Positions 8,882 to 18,057 of a stretch of 38,554 bases of DNA are shown here, piece by piece. The notes under the pieces are model-generated. The model made no database searches. It was not told the origin of the DNA and saw only the letters and a list, made by a program, of their open reading frames with translations. Position 1 is the first letter of the stretch. Each line of letters starts with the position of its first letter. The DNA is from Bacteroidota bacterium (GTDB taxonomy: Bacteria; Bacteroidota; Bacteroidia; Chitinophagales; Chitinophagaceae). The position numbers and the translations under genes were made by a program. The stretch lies in contig JAFDYJ010000014.1 in assembly GCA_018267515.1 (NCBI GenBank), forward strand, positions 1 through 38,554. The letters are read 5' to 3'.

Positions 8882-10603
8882 TTACCATCCTTCTGCAGCG
8901 TCTTCTCCCCGGCTGTCTGCTACAGCTTCAAATTTTTTATCGGGCAACACTTTAATTACTTCTGTTCTTCCGATGGATGAGCGTTGTTTAATGGCATAGC
9001 CCATTTTCTTAAGATTTTCACGGATGGCTTCCGGGAAATCCTTTTCAACATCTAATGTATCCGGCAACCATTGATGGTGGAATTTGGGTTTGTTAACGGC
9101 ATCTTCGGTGCTCATGCCAAATTCAATAATATCAACTATTGTCTGAAAAACAGATGTGGGAATTGTAGTACCACCCGGTGTACCGACAATCAGGTAAGGT
9201 TGATTGTTTTTTAAAACAATAGTCGGCGTCATGGAACTCAACATTCTTTTTCCTGCAACGATTGAATTGGCTTCGCCGCCCACAGCGCCATACATATTCG
9301 CCACTCCGGGCTTAATGCTGAAATCATCCATTTCATCATTCATCAGAAAACCGCCACCGCCAACGATTACTTTACTTCCGTATGAATTGTTTAAAGTGGT
9401 TGTCACAGATACTGCATTACCCTCTTTATCTATGACATTGAAATGAGTGGTCTCTTCACTTTCAGTGCTGAGCAACTTTCCGGGTTTGATTACAGTGCTG
9501 GGAGTAGCTTTGCCCGGATCGTAATCTTTCATTCGTTCCTGCAGATACACATCATTCGTCAGCATATTTACAGGCACTTTGTAAAAATCAGCGTCACCCA
9601 TATATTGGGCCCGGTCGGCAAAAGCTCTTCGTTCCACTTCAGTCATCAGTTGAACAGCTTGTGTAGATTCAAACCCCATTGCGGCAATATTTCTGCCTTC
9701 AATCATTTTCATCATTTGGTGCAATAAAATGCCACCACTGCTGGGCATGGGCATTCCGACAATTGTATAGCCTTTATAATTGAAAATATGCGGTTGCCGG
9801 AACAGCGCTTTGTAGTTTTTTAAATCTTTTTCTGTGATGATTCCGCCACCTCTTTTCATTTCTTCTGCAATCAGTCGTGCAGTTTCGCCTTCATAAAAAC
9901 CGTCAGCGCCATGATCCCGGATTCGTTTTAATGTATTGGCCAGGTCTGTTTGAATAAAAAGATCACCTGTTTCCCAGGGGGTATTTTTCTCAAAAGCTGT
10001 AGATCGGGTATTATATTTTTTCAGCGCTTTTTGAAGATAGTTAAAGGATCTTGCTTCTTCTTCTGAAATGACAAAACCTTTTTCTGCCAGGTCTATTGCA
10101 GGTTGAATTAATTTTTGAAAAGGAAGTTTTCCATATTTGGTTAAAGCAAATAGTCCCGCTACAGTGCCGGGTACACCGCTGGACAAATGTCCATTTTGAC
10201 TTTTGTCGGTCCGGGCCATTCCATTTTCATCAATATACATATCACGGGTTGCTTTCCCGGGTGCCATTTCACGGTAATCTAGTGCAATCAGTTTCCCGTC
10301 ACTCAACCTGGCCACTGTAAATCCGCCACCACCGATATTGCCTGCACTTGGAAAAACTACAGCTAAGGCAAGTTGAGTTGCAATTGCGGCGTCTATTGCA
10401 TTACCACCTTCTTTTAAAATTTCAACCCCGATTTTGCTGGCAAGCTGATGGGCAGACACCACTGCGCCATTACTGCAAATGATTTTTTTCTGAATATTGT
10501 TTGGAACCCTATTTTCTGTATCTGGAAATTTTGGTGTACTTGTTTGCAGTTGAAAACCGCAGGTAATTACGAAAAAAATTATTAGGAATGTTTTCGTTTT
10601 CAT
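8882..10603 (-). CDS. ggt: gamma-glutamyltransferase precursor
   Basis: A 573-residue N-terminal nucleophile (Ntn) hydrolase that would cleave or transfer the gamma-glutamyl group of glutathione and related peptides in the periplasm. Visible landmarks: GNIGGGGFTVAR (about 88-99), substrate Arg111 in DYREMAPGKATR, the cleavage site and nucleophile Thr385 in EETTHFNVID, GNAVSVTTTLN after it, NDEMDDFS (422-429), the Ser456-Ser457 pair in MLSSMTP and the oxyanion Gly477-Gly478 in TPGGTT. Autoproteolysis before Thr385 should give large and small subunits. The start at 10603 is chosen because it opens directly into a hydrophobic signal sequence (MKTKTFLIIFFVITCG); Cys15 might be lipidated but the lipobox is weak. 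The frame stays open to 10744, but that extension is not signal-like and runs into the divergent peptidase gene. Confidence 0.94.
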   Translation of the reverse strand: MKTKTFLIIFFVITCGFQLQTSTPKFPDTENRVPNNIQKKIICSNGAVVSAHQLASKIGVEILKEGGNAIDAAIATQLALAVVFPSAGNIGGGGFTVARLSDGKLIALDYREMAPGKATRDMYIDENGMARTDKSQNGHLSSGVPGTVAGLFALTKYGKLPFQKLIQPAIDLAEKGFVISEEEARSFNYLQKALKKYNTRSTAFEKNTPWETGDLFIQTDLANTLKRIRDHGADGFYEGETARLIAEEMKRGGGIITEKDLKNYKALFRQPHIFNYKGYTIVGMPMPSSGGILLHQMMKMIEGRNIAAMGFESTQAVQLMTEVERRAFADRAQYMGDADFYKVPVNMLTNDVYLQERMKDYDPGKATPSTVIKPGKLLSTESEETTHFNVIDKEGNAVSVTTTLNNSYGSKVIVGGGGFLMNDEMDDFSIKPGVANMYGAVGGEANSIVAGKRMLSSMTPTIVLKNNQPYLIVGTPGGTTIPTSVFQTIVDIIEFGMSTEDAVNKPKFHHQWLPDTLDVEKDFPEAIRENLKKMGYAIKQRSSIGRTEVIKVLPDKKFEAVADSRGEDAAEGW

Positions 10604-10750
10604 ATCCAAATTTACTGATGTTGTTTCAAAAACGAGACAGCCTTTCTGCCTGGAATTATGAAAGAAGAAATTTTCATATTGTTCACATCCGGTACCTGAG
10701 GTATGGCCATTCATCCAGAGTTTCCTAAATTGCCAACAAAACACAGATCT

Positions 10751-13279
10751 ATGATAAAACGTATTATTCTTTTTTCACTGCTGTCATTGTTTGCTTTTAC
10801 TGTTTATTCGCAATTACAATCTCCTGAACAATTTTTAGGATATAAAATCGGGGATCATTTTACTCCACACTGGAAAATTGTTAATTATTTTCAACAGGTA
10901 GCGGCTAATGCACCGGGTATGGTTAAGCTGCAACAATACGGAGAGACGAATGAAGGCCGTCCTTTAATGCTGGCTTTTGTCAGCAGCCCGGAGAATATGC
11001 AACAATTAGAAAGTATCAGGATGAATAATATCCGTCTGGCAAACCTGGCAAAAGATAAAATGGCTGCAAGAGAAGAAAATGCGCCTGCCATTGTTTGGTT
11101 AAGTTATAATGTGCATGGTAATGAAGCATCCTCTTCTGAAGCTACCATGCTGACTTTATATGCTTTGGTGGATCCTTCAAACACACAAACTAAGGAATGG
11201 TTGAAGAACACAGTTGTGATCATTGACCCCTGCGTCAATCCGGATGGAAGAGACCGCTATGCAAACTGGTTTAATTCTGTGGCAGGAAAAAAATTTAATC
11301 CCCAGATGTCTGCAAGGGAGCATAGAGAACCCTGGCCGGGAGGAAGAACCAATCATTATAATTTTGATCTTAATCGTGACTGGGCATGGCAAACTCAAAA
11401 GGAAAGCTCACAAAGGATAAAAGTATATCTTCAATGGCTGCCGCAGGTTCATGTAGATTATCATGAAATGGGAGTGAACAGTCCTTATTTTTTTCCACCG
11501 GCCGTACAACCATATCATGATGTAGTGACTCAATGGCAAAGAGATTTCCAGGTTATTGTGGGAAAGAATAATGCAAAACATTTTGATAAAAACAGCTGGT
11601 TGTTTTACACTAAGGAAGAATTTGATCTTTTTTATCCTTCCTATGGTGATACCTATCCCACCTATAACGGAAGTATCGGAATGACCTACGAACAAGGCGG
11701 AGGCCCGGCAGGTGGATTAGGAGCAATGACTAAAGAAGGTGATACATTAACCCTCCGTGACCGTGCCTTGCATCATTTTACGACTTCTCTCAGTACTATT
11801 GAAGCCACTTCACAGAATGCATCAAAACTGATCGGTGAATTCCATAAATATTTTAATGATGCAGTAAGGATAGGAGCCGGAGAATATAAAACATATGTTA
11901 TCAAAAATACCGCAGGTGCTTCACAACGAATTAATGCACTGACAGATCTTCTTGATAAAAATGGTATACGTTATGATGTTTCGGCAAATGATTCAAAAGC
12001 CTCCTTCACGGGGTATGATTATATTACAAGGAAGAGTGGTTCGTTTTTAGTGCAATCAGGTGATGTGGTTATTTCGTCCCTACAGCCACGTTCTGCCATG
12101 GTAAGAGCATTGTTTGAACCTCAATCCCGTTTGGTAGATTCTGCCACTTATGATATTTCAGCATGGTCATTGCCTTATGCGTTCGGGTTAAATGCATTTG
12201 CGTCTGCAACTAAGGTGGATGCTTCGGGAATTTTAGCTCCGGCAAAAGTGAATAACCTGGAAACAAGCTATGGTTATGTAATGCCATGGGTGGGCATGGC
12301 ATCTGTGAAAGCGGTTTCCCAATTGTTGCAAAAAGGACTTGTACTTCGTTACGCAGAGGAACCCTTTGAAGAAAATGGAAATAAATTTAACAGGGGTTCG
12401 ATTCTCATTTTGAAAACATCGAACCGGTCTTTCGGAAATAATTTGTGGAGCACTGTTCGCACTATTGCAGATAACAACAATATTCAGCTTACTGCCGTCA
12501 CCGGCGGCTTTGTTGATAAAGGATACGATTTTGGTAGCGGCAAAGTTCATTCCTTTAAAGCTCCACGGGTGGCTATGCTTACCGGAGAAGGCGTGAATTC
12601 AGAAGCAGCCGGTGAAGTTTGGTATTTTTTTGAACAGCAAATCAATTATCCCGTTACGCTGATCAATGCTGCAGATGCCGGCCGCATCAATTGGGATGAT
12701 TATGATGTAATGATTCTGCCCAGTGGTTCCTATCGTTTTCTGAGTGATAAAACATCGCTGGAGTCTTTTAAGGGCTGGATAAGAAAAGGTGGCAGAGTGG
12801 TGGCGTTGGAAAATGCAGTTGCACAATTGGCTAACGCAGATTTTGGAATTAAAATCAAAAAGGACGATAGCGAAAAGAAAGACACTAATATTTACAATGC
12901 ATTGAAAAAGTTTGATGACCGTGACCGGGAATATATCACTGAAAGTACACCGGGTTCAATTCTGAAAGTTGATTTAGATAATACGCATCCGCTGGCATTT
13001 GGCTATCCGGACTACTATTATACATTAAAACTGGATCCAACTATTTATGAGTTTATGAAAGATGGCGGATGGAACGTGGGAGTTATAAAAAAAGAAAGCC
13101 AGGTTTCGGGATTTGTGGGTGCGAAGTTGAAAGATAAGTTAAAGGACGGATTGCTTTTCGGTGTAGAAAGCCTGGGTAGGGGATCTGTAACTTATTTAAC
13201 GGATGATGTGCTCTTCCGGAATTTTTGGGAAAACGGGAAATTAATGTTTTGCAATGCGGTATTCCTGGTGGGAAATTAA
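10751..13279 (+). CDS. secreted M14 family zinc carboxypeptidase with C-terminal GATase-like domain
   Basis: 842 residues, signal peptide 1-20 (ending VYSQ). The M14 metallocarboxypeptidase domain covers about 30-360 and has an intact site: zinc ligands His122 and Glu125 (NVHGNEAS) and His238 (VDYHEMG), substrate-binding Asn208-Arg209 (FDLNRDW), NPDGRDR at 163-169 and the catalytic Glu314 (MTYEQGG). After a linker, about residues 600-720 look like a class I glutamine-amidotransferase-like fold (VAMLTGEGVNSEAAGEVWYF, YDVMILPSGSY), probably non-catalytic. It should trim peptides outside the inner membrane. The ATG at 10751 is preferred over an open extension to 10703 because it begins the signal peptide. 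It diverges from ggt across 147 bp and is followed after 79 bp by the PIG-L gene, which also has a GATase-like tail. Confidence 0.92.
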   Translation: MIKRIILFSLLSLFAFTVYSQLQSPEQFLGYKIGDHFTPHWKIVNYFQQVAANAPGMVKLQQYGETNEGRPLMLAFVSSPENMQQLESIRMNNIRLANLAKDKMAAREENAPAIVWLSYNVHGNEASSSEATMLTLYALVDPSNTQTKEWLKNTVVIIDPCVNPDGRDRYANWFNSVAGKKFNPQMSAREHREPWPGGRTNHYNFDLNRDWAWQTQKESSQRIKVYLQWLPQVHVDYHEMGVNSPYFFPPAVQPYHDVVTQWQRDFQVIVGKNNAKHFDKNSWLFYTKEEFDLFYPSYGDTYPTYNGSIGMTYEQGGGPAGGLGAMTKEGDTLTLRDRALHHFTTSLSTIEATSQNASKLIGEFHKYFNDAVRIGAGEYKTYVIKNTAGASQRINALTDLLDKNGIRYDVSANDSKASFTGYDYITRKSGSFLVQSGDVVISSLQPRSAMVRALFEPQSRLVDSATYDISAWSLPYAFGLNAFASATKVDASGILAPAKVNNLETSYGYVMPWVGMASVKAVSQLLQKGLVLRYAEEPFEENGNKFNRGSILILKTSNRSFGNNLWSTVRTIADNNNIQLTAVTGGFVDKGYDFGSGKVHSFKAPRVAMLTGEGVNSEAAGEVWYFFEQQINYPVTLINAADAGRINWDDYDVMILPSGSYRFLSDKTSLESFKGWIRKGGRVVALENAVAQLANADFGIKIKKDDSEKKDTNIYNALKKFDDRDREYITESTPGSILKVDLDNTHPLAFGYPDYYYTLKLDPTIYEFMKDGGWNVGVIKKESQVSGFVGAKLKDKLKDGLLFGVESLGRGSVTYLTDDVLFRNFWENGKLMFCNAVFLVGN

Positions 13280-13358
13280 AAGTGATCTGAAATCATTCAT
13301 TATTAAACCTGAATTTATATTCGTAAAAATAATTTTTATCCGTAAAATTTAATTTTTA

Positions 13359-15848
13359 ATGAAGAAATTTTTCATCCTGTTTTTTTCATCCTGTATATTT
13401 TTTCCGGCTTTTTCGCAGGCTCCGCAAGCATGGACTTCAATTGATATGTACCAGGCAATTCGCAAACTGAATGTACTGGGTTCCGTTTTATATGTGGCCG
13501 CACATCCGGATGATGATAACTCGAGGCTGATTGCCTATTTTGCCAAAGGCAAATTATATAGAACCGGCTATTTGTCCATGACCAGAGGTGATGGAGGACA
13601 AAATTTAATTGGTGATGAACAGGGTATTGAATTGGGATTAATCCGCACTCAGGAATTATTGGCATCCCGGAAAGTGGATGGAGGAGAACAATTTTTTACA
13701 AGAGCTTTTGATTTTGGTTATTCCAAAAATCCCGAAGAAACTTTTGCCAAATGGGATAAAGAAAAAATACTGAGCGATGTTGTTTGGATCCTGCGGAAGT
13801 TTCAACCCGATATAGTTATCACTCGTTTCCCTACTACCGGAGAAGGCGGACATGGTCATCATACGGCTTCTGCAATCCTGGCAAATGAAGCGTATGAAGC
13901 TGCGGCTGACCCTAAACGATTTCCTGAACAATTAGAATTTGTAAAACCATGGCAGGTTAAAAGGGTACTGTGGAATACATTTAATTTCGGTGCTACGAAT
14001 ACAACCCGTTCAGATCAGTTTCAATTTGATGATGGGATGTACAATCCTTTACTGGGAAAAAGTTATGGAGAAATAGGAGCTGAAAGCAGGAGTCAGAACC
14101 GGACACAGGGAACGGGGTCTACCTCCTTAATTGGACAATCCATTGAGTATTTTAAAACAACTGAAGGTGACGCACCTGTAAAAGATATTATGGATGGTGT
14201 AGATGTAAGCTGGAAACGTGTACAGGGAGGAGCTAAAATTGAATCAATGGTAAACGCATTAATTACTTCATTTGATTTTCTGTATCCTGAAAGATCAGTG
14301 AAAAGTTTGATTGCATTGTATAAAGAATTGGAGAAACTGCCGGATGGTTATTGGAAAGGCCAGAAGATGAAAGAAACCAAAGATCTGATTGAGCAATGCA
14401 GCGGATTATTTATCACCGCAACTACCAATGTTCACTATGCAGTTCAAACCGATTCTATCCGTATGAATTTCCTGGTAAATGACCGCCTGGGTGTGAACGC
14501 TGTTTTAAAAGAAGTGAAAGTGGATGCATTCGATTCTTCTTTTAATAAAACACTTTCGAAAAACAGCAATTTCAGCTTTTCAAAAACTCTTTATGTTCCT
14601 CCCGGTAAGATGCCCACTCAGCCTTATTGGCTGTATAGTAAAAAGGAAGACGGATATTATAATGTAAAAGATCAGCAAAAGATCGGGCAGGCAGATGTTG
14701 ATCCCTCTTTCAGTGCTTCCATTCGGTTGAGTATTGATGGAACTGATTTTAATTTTTCTGTACCGGTAAGATATAAATATACAGATCCGGTAAGAGGAGA
14801 ATTATATGAACCGCTTGTTGTGGTTCCTCCCGTATTAATTTCACCCGAAGAATCAATAAAGCTTTCTAAAGATTCCAATTCATTTGCCGGTGTCCTGGAT
14901 CTGCGGGGTGAAAAACCGGGATTTAATGCAGTGCTGAAAGGAGTAGGTGTGCAGGAGCCGGATAAGATGGAAATTCAATATGTACCGGACAACCTTGTTT
15001 TAAATGAACCGAATAAAACTGTTCCGGTAAATTATTCGGTAAGAGCAAACAGGGATAATGATTATTTTTTTGCAGTGGATGCTGCTAACGGACGACATGA
15101 TGTGTACCATCTCGGGATGAGAGAAATCAGGTACGATCATATCCCTGATATAAACTACTTCACAGTTGCTACAGTTTCGAATCGTAAGCTGGATTTAAAA
15201 ATTTATAATAAGAAGATCGGTTATATTGTTGGTGCCGGTGATAAAGTTCCACAGGCGTTGGAACAGATGGGATATGAAGTCACCCTGTTGAGCGACAAAG
15301 AACTCTCCCGGAATCACCTGGGGCAATTTGATGCAATTATTACAGGTGTCAGGGCATACAACACCAATGACTGGATGAATAATCATTATGACAAGCTGAT
15401 GAATTATGTGAACGAAGGAGGCAACCTGATTGTCCAGTACAATACTTCGCTATCATTCAGCCGGAACCCGGCAAAGATCGGTCCTTACAATTTTGATATT
15501 TCAAGAAACCGTATTACGGACGAAAATGCAGAAGTTAATTTTTTAAAACCGGATCACCCGGTCATGAACTTTCCCAATAAGATTACCAAAGATGATTTCA
15601 AAGGATGGATACAGGAACGCAGCATTTATGATGCTTCTAATTTTGACAAAACGAAATTTGAAACTATTTTTTCCATGCATGACCCCGGAGAGAAAGATGA
15701 TGATGGAAGCCTGATCATTGCAAAACATGGTAAAGGAATTTTTGTTTATACCGGACTTGTATTCTTCCGGGAATTGCCGGCAGGTGTTCCGGGTGCTTAC
15801 CGGCTTTTAGCTAACATAATTGCTTTAAACAGAAAAAATGGTTTTTAA
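13359..15848 (+). CDS. secreted PIG-L family deacetylase with GATase-like C-terminus
   Basis: 829 residues, signal peptide 1-19 (ending AFSQ). The N-terminal third is a PIG-L/LmbE zinc N-deacetylase: the zinc motif AAHPDDDN gives His49 and Asp52, and the third ligand is His168 in GGHGHHTAS; RGDGGQNLIG (76-85) is also typical. The family removes acetyl groups from GlcNAc-type substrates (GlcNAc-PI, bacillithiol and mycothiol precursors, chitooligosaccharides). At 829 residues this is about three times the size of the cytoplasmic enzymes: a beta-sandwich-rich middle part is followed near 625-740 by a GATase/ThuA-like segment (YIVGAGDKVPQALEQMGYEV, FDAIITGVRAYN). It is exported, so a bacillithiol-biosynthetic role is unlikely. 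It is the first gene of a tightly packed set: the next ORF starts 2 nt after its stop. The natural substrate is unknown. Confidence 0.9.
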   Translation: MKKFFILFFSSCIFFPAFSQAPQAWTSIDMYQAIRKLNVLGSVLYVAAHPDDDNSRLIAYFAKGKLYRTGYLSMTRGDGGQNLIGDEQGIELGLIRTQELLASRKVDGGEQFFTRAFDFGYSKNPEETFAKWDKEKILSDVVWILRKFQPDIVITRFPTTGEGGHGHHTASAILANEAYEAAADPKRFPEQLEFVKPWQVKRVLWNTFNFGATNTTRSDQFQFDDGMYNPLLGKSYGEIGAESRSQNRTQGTGSTSLIGQSIEYFKTTEGDAPVKDIMDGVDVSWKRVQGGAKIESMVNALITSFDFLYPERSVKSLIALYKELEKLPDGYWKGQKMKETKDLIEQCSGLFITATTNVHYAVQTDSIRMNFLVNDRLGVNAVLKEVKVDAFDSSFNKTLSKNSNFSFSKTLYVPPGKMPTQPYWLYSKKEDGYYNVKDQQKIGQADVDPSFSASIRLSIDGTDFNFSVPVRYKYTDPVRGELYEPLVVVPPVLISPEESIKLSKDSNSFAGVLDLRGEKPGFNAVLKGVGVQEPDKMEIQYVPDNLVLNEPNKTVPVNYSVRANRDNDYFFAVDAANGRHDVYHLGMREIRYDHIPDINYFTVATVSNRKLDLKIYNKKIGYIVGAGDKVPQALEQMGYEVTLLSDKELSRNHLGQFDAIITGVRAYNTNDWMNNHYDKLMNYVNEGGNLIVQYNTSLSFSRNPAKIGPYNFDISRNRITDENAEVNFLKPDHPVMNFPNKITKDDFKGWIQERSIYDASNFDKTKFETIFSMHDPGEKDDDGSLIIAKHGKGIFVYTGLVFFRELPAGVPGAYRLLANIIALNRKNGF

Positions 15849-15850
15849 AT

Positions 15851-16027
15851 ATGCCTGACGAACGAAAGCCAAACATCCGCAGAGGGGAGTTGTCTTTAAT
15901 TTTTGCAATTGTGCTGGGATTATTACTGGGCATTTTTATACGGCGTATCAAAATCGGGTTATTAATCGGGTTGGCGTTAGGCCTGGTAATTGTGCTCCTG
16001 GGTTATTTAAGATCATCACGAAAATAG
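15851..16027 (+). CDS. 58-aa two-helix membrane micropeptide
   Basis: An ORF of 58 codons begins 2 nt after the PIG-L stop and ends 5 nt before the next small ORF. It encodes a charged N-terminus (MPDERKPNIRRGE), a first hydrophobic helix about 14-30 (LSLIFAIVLGLLLGIFI), a short basic loop RRIKIG, a second helix about 36-53 and a basic tail RSSRK. By the positive-inside rule the loop and the tail cannot both sit comfortably on the same side as the N-terminus, so topology is uncertain. The Gly/Leu-rich helices with glycine spacing suggest helix packing. No known family was recognised. Its position in a gap-free run with PIG-L and the symporter supports it being a real translated gene. Confidence 0.72.
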   Translation: MPDERKPNIRRGELSLIFAIVLGLLLGIFIRRIKIGLLIGLALGLVIVLLGYLRSSRK

Positions 16028-16032
16028 AAAGG

Positions 16033-16155
16033 ATGGAAAAAAATGACCATAAATCACCTTTTTTTAAAAGCTGGAACTCCTGGTATGTTTTGGTTATTGC
16101 CGTCCTGGCCTTGCTGATTCTTTTCTTTTATTTATTTACAAAACAATTTTCATGA
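16033..16155 (+). CDS. 40-aa single-pass membrane micropeptide overlapping symporter start
   Basis: A 40-codon ORF with ATG at 16033 and stop at 16153-16155. Its TGA overlaps the symporter ATG in an ATGA arrangement, which is characteristic of translational coupling. The product has a polar N-terminus (MEKNDHKSPFFKSWNS), one transmembrane helix at about 17-35 (WYVLVIAVLALLILFFYLF) and a short tail TKQFS. No family was recognised. Small single-span proteins encoded next to transporters can be accessory or regulatory subunits, so a role as a symporter partner is a reasonable inference but only that. An accidental ORF is the alternative; the exact 4-nt overlap and the lack of other coding content in this gap speak against it. 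Confidence 0.68.
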   Translation: MEKNDHKSPFFKSWNSWYVLVIAVLALLILFFYLFTKQFS

Positions 16156-17915
16156 ACCCGTTTGACTGGATAGTACTCATAGTAACGCTTCTTTGTACTA
16201 TCCTTTACGGGTTGTATAAAAGCCGTACTACACATAACCTGGATGGTTATTTTCTATCCAATCGCAGTATGCCATGGGGTTTGGTATTGTTGAGTATTAT
16301 GGGAACTCAGGCCAGTGCTATTACTTTTATATCCGCACCGGGACAGGCGTATACAGACGGAATGCGTTTTGTCCAGTATTATTTTGGCTTGCCCATTGCA
16401 ATGATTGTTATTTGTATTTCATTTGTTCCCATCTTCAGCAGGTTGAGAGTTTATACTGCCTATGAATACCTGGAAAACCGGTTTGATGGAAAGACGAGAA
16501 CGCTGACTTCTTTTTTATTTTTATTGTCAAGAGGGTTGTCAACCGGTATCAGTGTTTTTGCCCCATCAATTATTCTTTCCTCACTGCTCGGCTGGAATAT
16601 CTACTGGACAAATATTCTGTTAGGCGGATTGTTGATTATCTATACAATGAGTGGTGGTGCAAAGGCTGTAGCCTATACACAACAACTTCAGTTAGCAATC
16701 ATTTTTGTAGGGATGTTTCTGGCCGCCTATATGGTTGTAAATATGCTTCCGGAAAATGTTGGTTTTTTCGATGCGTTGCATGTCAGTGGGAAATTAGGTA
16801 AACTAAATGTTATTACATCCGGAATGGAAAAAGCAGATGGCGGCGGTTACCGGTTTAACTGGAGCGATCAATATAATATTTGGAGTGGAATCATTGGTGG
16901 TTTCTTCCTGGCTTTATCCTATTTTGGAACCGATCAGTCACAGGTCGGAAGATATCTTACAGCGAAGTCGGTTACCCAAAGCCGGATGGGATTGCTGATG
17001 AATGGCCTGGTAAAAGTTCCCATGCAGTTTTTGATTTTACTGATTGGCACTTTGGTTTTCACCTTTTACCAATTCAATAAAGCTCCGATACTATTCAACC
17101 AGTCACAGGTTTCAAAAATTGAAAATTCACCTCTGAAGGATTCTTTTTACCTGGCCCGGGATGCATACGATTCATTATCTGTTCAGAAGCAAAGCGCTGT
17201 AATTGCATTTTCAGCAGCGTTAGACTCCGGAAATGAATTTCAAAAGGCATCCACTGCGGAATATTTACAAACGCTGCAAAAGAAATCGGACAGTCTCAGA
17301 GCAAAAGTGAAAGGGTGGATCAATTCGAAACAGGTTGGCGGTGACGGGAATGATACCAATTATATTTTCCTGAGTTTCGTTGTGGATTACCTGCCGCAGG
17401 GTTTGGTGGGGTTGCTGATTGCAATCATTTTTCTTGCTTCCTGGGGCAGTATTGCTGCTGCCATCAATTCCCTTGCTTCTTCCAGTATGATAGATTTTCA
17501 TAAGCGGTTTACCCGTAAGAAAGAAACCGGTGAAGATCAATATAAGCTTTCGAAATGGTACACGTTGGTATGGGGAATTTTTTGCATAGTGGTGGCCATG
17601 TTCACTTATAATATCGGCAACAGCCTGATTGAAGCAGTGAATGTATTAGGATCTCTGTTTTATGGTGTGATACTTGGCGTTTTCCTGGTAGCCTTCTTTT
17701 TTAAGAATATCAAAAACGGATCTGCCGTCTTCTGGGCTGCATTATTGGGTGAGTGTATTGTGTTGCTGGTTTTCGCACTGGCAAAATTTAAAGTTATTGC
17801 ATTGGGATTTCTCTGGCTGAACCCAATTGGAGCATTTGCTGTAATTGGATTTGCATTATTACTGAATGCCATTCTGAAAAGAAAAAGAGCGATCGGGGAA
17901 ATTAATACTATTTAG
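16152..17915 (+). CDS. sodium:solute symporter (SSS family)
   Basis: 587 residues with about 13 predicted membrane helices and the SSS family signatures: DGYFLSNRSMPWG in the first loop, SIMGTQASAITFISAPGQAY in the unwound helix that lines the substrate and sodium site, YTAYEYLENRFDGKTRTL (about 103-120) and SGGAKAVAYTQQLQ. It would couple inward sodium flow to uptake of a sugar, amino acid or other organic solute. A soluble insertion of about 100 residues (roughly 305-400, with SLSVQKQSAVIAFSAALDSG and Lys-rich helical sequence) interrupts the helices; such an insertion is common in Bacteroidota members. It is the last gene of the PIG-L cluster, overlaps the 40-aa ORF by 4 nt, and is closed by a strong terminator 62 bp downstream. 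The substrate is unknown; the deacetylase context hints at a sugar derivative. Confidence 0.92.
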   Translation: MNPFDWIVLIVTLLCTILYGLYKSRTTHNLDGYFLSNRSMPWGLVLLSIMGTQASAITFISAPGQAYTDGMRFVQYYFGLPIAMIVICISFVPIFSRLRVYTAYEYLENRFDGKTRTLTSFLFLLSRGLSTGISVFAPSIILSSLLGWNIYWTNILLGGLLIIYTMSGGAKAVAYTQQLQLAIIFVGMFLAAYMVVNMLPENVGFFDALHVSGKLGKLNVITSGMEKADGGGYRFNWSDQYNIWSGIIGGFFLALSYFGTDQSQVGRYLTAKSVTQSRMGLLMNGLVKVPMQFLILLIGTLVFTFYQFNKAPILFNQSQVSKIENSPLKDSFYLARDAYDSLSVQKQSAVIAFSAALDSGNEFQKASTAEYLQTLQKKSDSLRAKVKGWINSKQVGGDGNDTNYIFLSFVVDYLPQGLVGLLIAIIFLASWGSIAAAINSLASSSMIDFHKRFTRKKETGEDQYKLSKWYTLVWGIFCIVVAMFTYNIGNSLIEAVNVLGSLFYGVILGVFLVAFFFKNIKNGSAVFWAALLGECIVLLVFALAKFKVIALGFLWLNPIGAFAVIGFALLLNAILKRKRAIGEINTI

Positions 17916-17976
17916 GAACAAATTATATAACATTACTTTCCGGATTACAATCACTACTTACATTCTTTAAAAAGCA

Positions 17977-18015
17977 AAATGCCGGTCTTTGATAATATAA
18001 GGCCGGCATTTCTTT
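17977..18015. terminator. bidirectional rho-independent terminator
   Basis: AAATGCCGG (17977-17985) pairs with CCGGCATTT (18003-18011); four inner pairs extend this to 13 bp with a 9-nt loop. It is T-rich downstream on the plus strand, and on the minus strand an A-rich run (17969-17979) supplies the U-tract. It serves the convergent symporter and GYF_2 genes. Confidence 0.9.
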
Positions 18016-18057
18016 TCATTTTTTCCCTGCAGGTTTGCCCGGTAAGAAATGAAAAAA

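Noticed and set aside
10607-10614. TAAATTTG promoter box before ggt
   Set aside because: It matches the -7 consensus but ends 3 nt before the ATG, which would make a leaderless mRNA, and no -33 box is at the right distance.
10604-10744. N-terminal extension of gamma-glutamyltransferase
   Set aside because: The extra 47 codons are not signal-like and overlap the start region of the divergent M14 gene; the ATG at 10603 starts a signal sequence.
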